Positions 35,198 to 44,516 of a DNA stretch of 64,000 bases are shown one piece after another (positions within the stretch are counted from its first letter, which is position 1; the number at the start of each line of letters is the position of its first letter). The stretch is taken from contig WAID01000001.1 in NCBI GenBank assembly GCA_016584495.1, positions 558,001 through 622,000 on the forward strand, given 5' to 3'. Both the position numbers and the translations under genes were made by a program. The notes beneath the pieces are model-generated. The model was not told where the DNA came from and searched no databases. It was given only the letters and a program-made list of their open reading frames with translations. The stretch comes from Celoporthe dispersa. Its lineage: Eukaryota > Ascomycota > Sordariomycetes > Diaporthales > Cryphonectriaceae.

Positions 35198-36534
35198 ATG
35201 GAGAAACTCCTCCTCGAACCCGTTAAGATCGGAGATGATCTCCAGCTTCGCAATCGCGTCGCGATGTCTTCAATGACACGATGTCGCTGCGTAGAAGACA
35301 ACAAGCCCGGCCCAGCCGTCATTGAACACTACACCACACGTGCCAGAGACGGCGTCGGCCTGATCATCGCAGAGGGCACTTTCGTGGGCCCTAACACCTC
35401 CGCCTTTACACATGCTCCTGTCATGTTCCGGGAGGATCACGCGGAAGCGTGGCGGAAGGTGACGGACGCCGTGCACCGCGAGGGCGGCAAGATCTTCTTT
35501 CAGCCGTGGCACATTGGCCTCTCTAACAGTCCTGAAAAGGCGCTTAGTAGTACTGGGAATCTGGCTGAGTACGAGCGGCTGGACGAGATTGTTGGGCAGT
35601 ACACGAATGCAGTGAGACTCGCTAAGCAGGCGGGCTTTGATGGTATTGAGCTGCTGGCAGGCGGGTAAGTGATCAATATTCTGGCTTTCTGCAGAACATT
35701 CATCAGGTAAACACACAAAAACACTAAATTAATATGAAACAGGGCGTATTTGGTTCATCAGTTCATGATCGAGTGAGTATGATACAACAGAGTTTGAACC
35801 TATGTGATTATCATATGACCTGACTGATTGTTTAATTGCGCCGAACAGTTTCTACAACGGCCGCAGTGACGAATACTCCTACCATCCCGTCCAGAACCGC
35901 TGTCGGTTCGGGCTTGAGGTCGTCGATGCTATCATCAAAGCCTGGGCAACACCGCGGCGTATTGGGATCAAGTTGAGCCCGAGTGACGACTGGGCCAACG
36001 CAACACAGTCGTATGCTGAGCTGTCCGAGACCTACGAGTACTTCTTCCGAGAGCTGATGGCTCGAGACCTCGCTACATTCACGTCAACCGCCGCGGAAGT
36101 GACAAGGAGCGACTCAGGCCCAGGGACCCTCGGCCAGCAAACATGCTGCTCCCGCCGGACTGGGAGCCACTGCACCAGTTCGGGCCCATGGTCAAGTATC
36201 CCGGGAGCCGCACTGCGCTTACGGTATCGTGCGAATATGAAATCGAAGAAGCCTCTCAGCTGGTGCAGGACGGAAAGCTCGACCTTGTGCAACTTGGCCG
36301 GCCTTTCATCTTTAACCCGGTGAGTGACAATCATCCACCCCAGCTAGTGACATCTCCAACGGACATGAATATTTGGTTGCTGATAATTAGATCTAGGATC
36401 TTATGACTCGTATCAAACTCGGTGCGCCACTGGCTGTTAACGACCGCGGGGTCAGGATCTATTACACTCCGAACCTGGAGGACATCGGTGAAGGGTACAA
36501 TGACTGGCCGCGCGCTGAAGGTTTGAAGAATTGA
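35198..36534 (+). CDS. Old Yellow Enzyme-family NADH:flavin oxidoreductase (one frame break)
   Basis: FMN-dependent TIM-barrel ene-reductase family. Exons are 35198-35664, 35743-35772 (30 nt), 35849-36319 and 36397-36534. Recognisable parts: N-terminal LLEPVKIGDDLQLRNRVAM, HYTTRARDGVGLIIAEGTFV, QPWHIG, GFDGIELLAGGAYLVHQF, RIGIKLSPSD, the phosphate-binding region DLVQLGRPF, and an end like EGYNDWP. The usual His-x-x-His/Asn pair that anchors substrates (EIHxAN/HGY in OYE/YqjM) reads ELLAGGAY here, i.e. Leu and Gly, while the catalytic-type Tyr remains. One base is missing at 36069-36072; restoring it gives YIHVNRRGSDKERLRPRD and 368 residues. Co-directional with no immediate partner; the divergent GST/transporter pair follows. 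Confidence 0.85.
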
Positions 36535-37183
36535 TGATTCCACAAAGTCTTCTCCCGCAGGATCGCAAATTGCACATGCATCCCGTTACTACCAAGCAAG
36601 AGGGGGGCAATGAAAGACGCTTTAGCTCTAGCACTTCCTCTCATTTTCTCTTTCTTCCTGCCTCAGTTTCCCTGATAGTAAAGAATTGATCTTTTATGCT
36701 CACAATATAGCGCTTCACTGAGCTCGTCTGGCAAACCACAATTAGTCTCCGAGTTGCTAGACAACTGGACTCGCTTATTGTAGATCAACTTCCTTAACAG
36801 AATTAACTTGAAACAATAAAGTATTGATCTCTCCTTGTTGTTATTATTCAAAGTAGCACAGCAGGGAAAATCAGTTTCTGCCAGATGATAATAGGTAGGG
36901 GCGTATCTTGATAGGTAATTAAGAAGTAGAGAAGCGGACTCGAAGTTTTGATAATCAAGTACTTAGTATAATACCAGTAACTCTCATGCGCAGAACACAC
37001 CTTATGCCTTTTCAAGAGAGCGAAAAAAGAAAAGAAAAAGATTGAAAAGAGGAACCCACCACTCTCATGTTTCTCAGATCATCCCAGTCTTTCCCTCTCG
37101 ACAGTTGCTCACATCTGTCCCCCCCTTCAACTGACATGATCTGGTCATTGCAGTCATAAAGAGAAGACCTTAAACTTGACGTC
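36535..37183. other. AT-rich spacer with repeat copy A
   Basis: Space between the convergent flavin oxidoreductase and GST genes. Its main content is the dispersed repeat at 36751-36911, listed separately. No gene seen. Confidence 0.55.
36751..36911. repeat. Dispersed direct repeat, copy A (RIP-like)
   Basis: Matches copy B at 41344-41468 in the same orientation. Left block 36751-36814 aligns gap-free to 41344-41407: 50 of 64 columns identical, and 12 of the 14 mismatches are transitions (hand count). Right block 36884-36911 aligns to 41441-41468: 24 of 28 identical, all four mismatches transitions. The middle differs in length (69 vs 33 nt). Transition-only divergence fits repeat-induced point mutation of an old element; the type of element is unknown. 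Confidence 0.8.
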
Positions 37184-38013
37184 TCACTGTATCTTTGAAT
37201 ATTCATTCAAAGAGTCATGGACCGCTCCCCACAGCCCCTCATGCCAGCCTCTCAGCTCCTCCCACTCCAACAGGACCTCCTTCATCATCGCAAGCCATCC
37301 ACCCACGATTAGATCCGCATACATGGGCACCGCACCCTCCAGAAACGGCCCTTCATCCCGTCTGACGTAGAGCTTAGCCACCTCACCCAGGCTGGTCTCG
37401 AAGCTCTTCAGGATTGCTGCCCTGGCCTCACCGTGGACGCGCAGCTCGTCCCAGCTCGCCTTCCCAGCGCGCCGGCAGAACTCTGCCTTGGAAATGTCGG
37501 CCGTTTCAGGGTTGAAGGGGAGCTTCTCAATGCCAAGCACCACGTGGTCACTAAAGATCTTGTCGATATATGCGTTGAATGCCCGCTGCAGGGTGACGGT
37601 GGAGGCAGGGAAGAGGACCGGCTCGCCGTCTCTGCTGGGATACTGTCTGTCGAGGTAGACGGCGATGTCGAACGAGTCCCCCACCGTCTGGCCAGTGGCG
37701 TGGTCCACGACCACGGGCAGCGTGTAGAAGTCGCTATCGTCAATCCAGTGCTTGCGCACGGGAGCAGAGCCCAGGCTCTTGCGGACCTCGGTCACCTTGG
37801 CGAGGTCGACCCAGTGTGTCTTGTACCCGACACCGTTGTGGCGGTGCTTGAAGTTCAAGGCATACCTGGCGGATAATGACTTGAGTTAATCTGTCTAGGT
37901 TGATTTATGTATCGAGCTGTAGCGTACCTCGTCTTCCATGGGTTGGGTGCGTAGGTGCGGATAGGCTCGTCCCCCGAGCTAATGTCGTAGAAGGTAAGCG
38001 AAGATGTCGACAT
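37184..38013 (-). CDS. Glutathione S-transferase, fungal etherase (LigE/GSTFuA)-like
   Basis: Exons 38013-37928 and 37865-37184 (62-nt intron) give 255 residues, normal length. The thioredoxin-fold N-domain starts with LTFYDISSG and includes PWKTRYALNFKHR, HWVDLAKV, and the cis-Pro/glutathione-binding segment FYTLPVVVDHATGQTVGDSFDIAVYLD. The C-terminal helical domain runs to the end with LYVRRDEGPFLEGAVPMYADLIVGGWL. Motif order fits the fungal GSTs related to bacterial beta-etherases, which conjugate or cleave ether-type xenobiotics; the true substrate is unknown. Cytosolic: no signal. It shares a 975-bp divergent promoter region with the MFS transporter gene, suggesting joint control and export or uptake of its substrate (inference). 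Intact frame. Confidence 0.88.
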
Positions 38014-38988
38014 TTTTGTGTTTATTCTATATATATATGAATATTTTACTTCAAGTATGAATAGTAATAGAGTTGAAAAGGATTTCGAGGATGCTTGTAG
38101 GCCGGGTGAAGATTAAAGTCGTCTTCAACTCTCATGGCGACTACGTGTCTTATATAAAGCTGAATGAGGTGAACTGAATGCATACATGCCTCTAAGAACG
38201 GCTTGCTACACCACACTTAGTCGAGTCGGGCTCAGAATGACTCATGATGATCTTTGTCTCTCCGTCCACAGTCAGACCGTATTCGTGCGACCATTCTACT
38301 ATTCACATCCGCAGAACACTGCATCAATATCTGAGACACTGTATTGAGAGGCTGAGTAAGGTTGTCGGCTGGCACGAGTTCTCAATGCACGCTGAGGTCA
38401 GTTAGGATATGCCGTATGTGTGGGCTGCTTGGCTGCTCATCATCAACATCGAACCTGCGCACAGCCTTTGGGAATCCTGCCGGATGAGCTTGGCCCGAGG
38501 GGAACTCTTGGCAAATCCCCTGAGGGGCAATTCTAGGCGACTGGTACTACCATGTACTTAAGTCGTGCCCCAAGACCGGGCACCGAACGTCCGGGACGGG
38601 CACTGACGGGTCATGCAAAGGCGGAACGGTGGAGACGGGTGGGTCTCCGGGCCGGTGGGTTCACGCCTTGCGGTGACGGTGTTGTGGATCTCAGAGGGGC
38701 CGAAGACGGAGCCCAGTCATGCCAGTGAAGGTCTCGTCCAGCCTTTTGGCCGGCAATAAAATAATGGGCACCTGCTCGAGCGTTGGGTGGTGTGAAATTT
38801 CTGGATCCTGACTCGTCTTTTTTCTTTTTTTCCTCCTCTCCATCTCCTTTTGCCCCTTCCCCCCTCGAGTAGTGGCGGTCAGAATAAGAAGAAGACACTG
38901 CAGTGGTACTGGAATTTCTATCTTGTTTTCATTGTATCTCAACCACGATTAGTTTTCCCCTTGTTCTTCTGAGCCCAATTCACTGACC
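38014..38988. promoter_or_regulatory. Divergent promoter region, GST (-) and MFS transporter (+)
   Basis: 975 nt between the two start codons. A TATA-box-like TTATATAA lies at about 38150-38156, 138 nt upstream of the GST ATG; the motif is near-palindromic so it reads on both strands. An alternating TA stretch (about 38026-38037) lies in the GST leader. The 100 nt before the transporter ATG are CT-rich. No further site assigned. Confidence 0.5.
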
Positions 38989-40935
38989 ATGGCTGAGCGC
39001 CAGATCTCTCGTCACTCGTTTGAAAATGGTGATCTCGAAAAGAACCAGCACCATGACACTTCTGACCTAGACCACGACGATTCCTCTGCCGAGGAGCACT
39101 CCGACCATGATGGCTCTTCGCACGAGGACAACCATGACGACAGTGTTCAGGATCCTATCCGCCTGACGCAGCCCATCACCCACCAGGGCACAAGGGCTTC
39201 TAGGAAATCTGGAGACCTGAGGAGATCTGCAAGCAATGTGTTGACTGCTGTTGCCTCTCGTGTGACCACCCGGGGCTGGCCCGAGCCTCCACCACCGCCA
39301 GACGGCGGAATCAAAGCGTGGACTCAGGTGGCTTGTGTATGTCCTCTTCGTTGTTAGACAAAAATATAGATGCCAATTGATCTATTCGAAGGCTCATCTC
39401 ATGCTAATGTTATAAACAGGGATGGTGAGAGACCTCTTCGTGAACATGTTCTTGCCGCGCATGCCCTCTGGACTGGGCCTCCTGAGCGTTTGACTGACAC
39501 AATATGTCGGTGTTTTTTTTTTAGGCTCGCCATATTTGTGACATGGGGCTACCTGAATTCTTTCGGCAGTTTCCAGACCTACTATGAAAACATGATGCCC
39601 GACCTGCCCCCGTCCACTATCTCCTGGATCGGCTCTCTACAGATCTGGTTTACCATGATCGGGGGCGTCTTCACCGGACGTCTGCTGGACGCTGGTTTTT
39701 TTGTTCCTACCTTCTTCGTCGGCGCAATCATCCAGGTGCTGGGGCTGTTCCTCATGAGCATCTGCACGCAGTACTGGCAGCTCATGCTCACGCAGGGCGT
39801 CCTCACCGGGGTGGGAGGCGGCATCTTCTTCACACCGGCCTTGGCGCTGGTGGCGACTGTAAGCATCAATATGACAGTGGTTCACCTCGTGGCTAGGTGA
39901 TCGGCTGATAAATCCACGCAGTATTTTGAAAAGAGACGTGGGCTCGCCATGGGAGTTCTCACCACTGGCAATTCGGCCGGCGGCATGATCTATCCTCTTA
40001 TCGTCAGGCAGATTCCCAAAGTGAGTCCCTTGTCAACCCATTTCTTTTTTCTTTTCTTTCTTTCTTTCTTTTCTTTCTTTTTTTTTAAAAAAAAAAGCCC
40101 TTGATAAGTTGCCCAAGATCAGGAAAGCTGACCTGATGTGCTTGTCCAACCAAGCTCGGGTTCGCCTGGACCACAAGAGTGCTCGCATTCATCAACCTCG
40201 GTACTCTCGCGGTATGTGTCGCCCTTATGCGCCCACGCCTGCCGCCGAGGAAATCAGGTGCCATGATCGACTGGTCGGCCTTCCGAGAACCGGTCTGGAA
40301 CGTATTCATTGTCGGCTGGTGGCTGATTATGTGGGCAAACTACTACACATTCTACTACGTACGTCTATACTTACTCCCCTGTGCTATGGTGATAGATTTG
40401 AGGGCGTGGTGGGTACTCACAAACTTAGATCGCCTCCTACGCGACTGATGTCCTCGGCCTATCATACTCCTCAGCTTCCATCCTGGTCATCATCGTGAAC
40501 GGGGTGGGTCTCATCTTCCGAGTCCTCGTCCCCTTATGTTCCGACCGCTTTGGGCCCCTCAACGTCATTCTGCCCATCACCCTCACCTGGGCCATCATCG
40601 CCTTCTGCTGGCCTGCTGTGTCCGGTGTGAATGGGTATTACGCCTGGACAGCTCTGTATGGAGCCATCTCGGCCTCCTTCCAGTGTCTGATCCCCACCGC
40701 GGTGGTAAGCATCACGCCCCGCCTAGACAAGGTGGGCACGAGGATGGGCATGGCGTTTGGCATCATCAGCTTTGCGTCCATGACGGGCCCGCCGGTCGGG
40801 GGCGCACTGCAGGATGGGTATGGGTATACCGGGGCGCAGGTCTGGGCGGCCAGTGCGACACTGGCTGGGTTTTCGTTGTGCTTTGTTGCGAGGTGGTATA
40901 GGGCTGGTGGATTCGACCCCAAGTTTAAATGCTGA
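38989..40935 (+). CDS. MFS monocarboxylate-transporter-type permease (MCT/SLC16-like)
   Basis: Plasma-membrane transporter of the monocarboxylate porter family. Exons: 38989-39336, 39420-39424 (5 nt), 39525-39858, 39922-40020, 40155-40358, 40429-40935; total 1497 nt, 498 residues. The N-terminal 100 residues are acidic and His-rich, cytosolic. The family mark PPPPPDGGIKAWTQV precedes TM1, then GWLAIFVTWGYLNSFGSFQ. Other family-like parts are DLPPSTISWIGSLQ, YFEKRRGLAMGVLTTGNSAGG, and SDRFGPLNVILP between TM8 and TM9. Frame continuity between exons 1 and 3 requires the 5-nt exon. Intron 4 (40021-40154) contains a long CT tract and 10 A. Substrate unknown; fungal relatives carry small carboxylates, riboflavin or secondary metabolites. 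Confidence 0.92.
39420..39424 (+). other. Five-nucleotide microexon of the MCT-type gene
   Basis: GGATG, between introns 39337-39419 (GTATGT...AAACAG, branch-like GCTAAT about 14 nt before the acceptor) and 39425-39524 (GTGAGA...TTTAG, branch-like GACTGAC). With it, the protein reads TQVAC-GW-LAIFVTWGY, where Gly-Trp completes the first membrane segment as expected for the family. Without it no GT-AG pairing I tried brings exon 3 into frame. Confidence 0.75.
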
Positions 40936-41775
40936 TTTGGGTCTGTCAGTGTGATAATGGTGGATGGACATGGTTGCGATGGCTGCTGCTGCTGCTACTG
41001 ACCAGGTGAGAGATTCTGCATATGGTTTGAATGTACTGAGAGCATGAGAAGGTCTAAATTGCTCAGAGAATTACTAGGTACCTAATTAGCTAATAAGGAG
41101 CGACTAATTAATATACTTTATCGTTTTACACTATCATTTCATAACCTTAACAGTCCTATCAACCTCAGAAACCCTAAAAGATATCATTTAAAGGCATATT
41201 AATATGCAGGCTTGCTCCCCCCTGGGAACTGCGAACCGCGCCCTCCTGCTCGTCACTCATTACCTGAGTCACAGTCTGAGTCTCTGAGGGGTGATTTACC
41301 ATCCTTGTCACTCTTTCTTCTCCTTGTCTTGTTCTTCTTTCATGAGTTGCCATACAACCAGGCTCGCCTATTGTAGATCAACTTCTTCAATAGGATCGAT
41401 GTGAAACGACGGAATAGGATTTTCTTCTTATCATTACTATGACGATAATAAGTAGAGGCATATCTTGACATTCATACCCTTCAAAGGTGGATAATATCAT
41501 AGGGTCCGGATTTATAGGTACGCTTGCCGCTTAGTTTAAGCTTCCGCAGATGTTGCCATGGATCCTACATATGGCGACACCACCGGCTATCGCTGGACCA
41601 CCGAATGCGGTCCCCCTTGCCACGACTATAGAGCGACACTAGATTCCTTTTTTATTTATCTTATTTTGTAAGGATAATAACAAAGACGCCGCGAAGCACG
41701 TTTTGCCGTTCAGTGTTCAACTTGTTACATGTGAAGTCTCGGGAAAACATCTGTCTACAGTATCAGTACAGCAAT
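40936..41775. other. AT-rich spacer with repeat copy B
   Basis: Space between co-directional transporter and sulfatase genes. It contains a CTG-trinucleotide stretch just after the transporter stop (about 40981-41000), very AT-rich sequence at 41040-41180, and repeat copy B. No gene seen. Confidence 0.55.
41344..41468. repeat. Dispersed direct repeat, copy B (RIP-like)
   Basis: Same orientation as copy A at 36751-36911. The two alignable blocks differ by 18 mismatches in 92 columns, of which 16 are transitions (hand count). Together with copy A it brackets the GST and MCT-type genes. Confidence 0.8.
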
Positions 41776-43815
41776 ATGCACTCTCGAGCTGGAGTCGTCG
41801 TCGTTGCTTTACTTTTTGGCTCACTTGCTGCCGCTGGTTTGGGCCCAGGCTCCCACGATCAACATGTCCTCATAGGGCCGTCTGCCGAACTGACGGGCAG
41901 CAGTAAACAGCCCAACATTGTATTCATCCTCACTGACGACCAGGATCTCCACATGGACTCACTCGATTACATGCCGTATCTTCAAGAGCACCTCGTCAAC
42001 AAGGGCACGTCGTTCAAAAAGACACTTCTGTACCACGGCAATCTGCTGCCCCTCTCGGTACGTTCACGCAGAAATGATTTATATTCTGATTATGCCAGGC
42101 CGCTGTCTTGGGGGGAAATCTGAACAAGGCATATTGATCACAGGTTATATTAGTGTATCACTTTGGACCGGCATGCTTGCTCACAACACTAATGTTACCG
42201 ATGTCAATCCTCCGTACGGTGCGTGGACCCTATTTGTGTTGCATAAGGCGGTGATACCCATATATTGATACCATTGCTTGTTCATCCAGGAGGTTACCCT
42301 AAATTCCTTTTGCAGGGCTTGAACGAGGATTATCTGCCTCTCTGGCTACAAGAAGCTGGGTACAACACTTACTACGCTGGCAAGCTCTTCAATGCACACA
42401 CCGTCGAGAACTACAACAGCCCTTACGCAGCTGGCTGGAACCACTCTGACTTCTTACTGGATCCGCACACGTACGACTATCTCAATGCCACGTACCAAAA
42501 AGATCAAGATGCTCCAGTCAGCCATGAGGGGCAACATACTGTCGACGTATTGACAGCCAAGTCTTACGGACTGCTTGATGACGCTGTGAACCAAGACAGG
42601 CCGTTCTTTCTTGGTATCGCGCCGGTCGCTCCCCACACCAACCTCCATCTGAAGGATGGCAAAGGCGACCTGAACAACAATTCAGATGTGGGGCTGCTCG
42701 AGATCACGCCTCCTATTCCAGCAGAGCGTCACCGACATCTCTTCAAGGACGCTCAAGTCCCTCGCACCCCAAACTTCAACCCTGACCAGCCATCCGGAGC
42801 CAATTGGATCAGGCAACGGGAACAACTTACACAAGAAAATGTCGACTTTATTGATCATTTTTACCGCGAGCGCCTTCGAGCTCTGCAGTCTGTCGACGAG
42901 CTCGTTGACGGTCTCTTCCAGAAATTAGCGGCGTATGACCTCCTGGACAACACTTATGTCTTTTATACCACGGATAATGGGTATCATCTTAGCCAACACC
43001 GTCTTCAGCCCGGAAAGGAGTGCAGCTTCGAAGAGGATATCAACGTTCCGCTCATCATTCGTGGCCCAAACGTACCACAGGGCGAGGTCAGCGAGATTGT
43101 TACCACACACATCGATCTGGCTCCCACCATCCTGAGCCTTGCCGGTGCCCCGTTGAGGACTACATTCGACGGAGAGGCTGTCCCGTTGACTTTGGAGGGC
43201 CTGGAAGATGCCGAGACAACCCGCCATGAGCACGTCACTGTCGAGTACTGGGGAATCGCCGTGTTCGAAGGAGTCAAAGATTTCGTAGACGACATTCTGA
43301 TCGTCAACAATACTTACAAAGCTGTCCGCATCATCAGCGACTCGTACAATTTGCTCTACACCGTCTGGTGCACGAATGAGCACGAGCTTTACGACCTCAC
43401 GGTAAGTTGTGCCCGAATCCGCAATGAATCACAAGATCTGATGCTCCAAGCGGGTTAGACCGACCCGTACCAAATGCACAACCTTCTCCACGAGGATGAG
43501 CAGGCGTTCGCACCCTCTCAGCTTCTCGGCGTACCGATCAGGAAAGTCGTTGAGAGGCTAGACTCGCTCCTTTTCGTCCTCAAGTCATGCAAGGGGCAGA
43601 CCTGTGTGAAGCCGTGGCAAGCCCTTCACCCCCAAGGCAATGTCGGGAATCTCAGAGATGCGCTCTCATCCAAATTCGACCAGTTCTACATTCAGCAGCG
43701 ACGGATTGAATATGGTCACTGTGCTATGGGATATATCGTCGGTGCTGAAGGCCCGCAGTTCGAGAAGGACGGATATGTGTACCGACAAGGCGTACCGTGG
43801 CACGAGTGGGTGTAA
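41776..43815 (+). CDS. Secreted arylsulfatase (one frame break)
   Basis: Hydrolyses sulfate esters, releasing sulfate; fungal relatives (Neurospora ars-1 type) are induced by sulfur starvation. Exons are 41776-42057, 42154-42218, 42290-43401 and 43459-43815. The ATG at 41776 gives a hydrophobic signal peptide (VVVVALLFGSLAAAG); the frame also opens upstream with an ATG at 41713, less likely. Metal site: PNIVFILTDDQD. The formylglycine site CCPSR, followed by VSLWTGMLAHNTNVTDVNPP, lies in a shifted frame; one extra A in the A5 run at 42016-42020 explains it. Later: GKLFNAHTVENYNSPYAAGW, DRPFFLGIAPVAPH, YTTDNGYHLSQHR. Corrected length 604 residues, usual for the family. Confidence 0.9.
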
Positions 43816-44516
43816 AATACGATTGGCGAGCTCTTGTCGCCTGTAGGTTTTTAGTGTCTTGTTCGCCGGTTGTTGAGCTGTGCATAGACGGAAGCAAGCG
43901 CCAAGTCAAGCTACGATGTACGGAGCATGAATCTGCGATGATAGCGTTCTTGGTATTTTCAAAGAATTGTGAGTCCGTCGGTGGTGGGGGTTGGGTTCCC
44001 AATGAAGCATTGTTAACTCGGAACAAAAACTTCTTGCTGTCACGTCCATGCATAAATCTTGTCAAATGTTATGATCAGACCACTCCGCCGGATTTAATCC
44101 TTCCAAAGACTAATTCATCTCCGAACGCCAAGCTGAAGAAAGTTTTCGTTGATTGATCCGTATCTTTTGCTGTGTGTGATTTCTTCTGATATGGCGTAAT
44201 CGTCGGTACAGCGAATAACCGGCCAACCAGCGGTTTGTCTAGCATTCAGCTAGACATGTGAGGGACGAGAATTACGAGGATTAGACAGAGAAGACTTGCC
44301 CCAAAGAGCTAGAGCAGAGATATAGAGGTGCATTGGCTCTGGGGCTTAAGTATCATGGCCCACCGGGATGCTTTTGCGGCAAATCTCCAGGCCTGGAACC
44401 AGTGCTCAGTTTCTTTTAACAATTTCAAAATCTCACAACAGCACCATCACTTTACTTTCCAAAATCAGGTAGATGTAACCCAAAGTTTTGTCTTACTACG
44501 GCACATTTTCTTCAGT
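43816..44516. other. Intergenic region
   Basis: 700 nt between two co-directional genes: the 3' flank of the sulfatase and the upstream region of the MFS exporter. Short frames only; no gene or site assigned. Confidence 0.45.
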
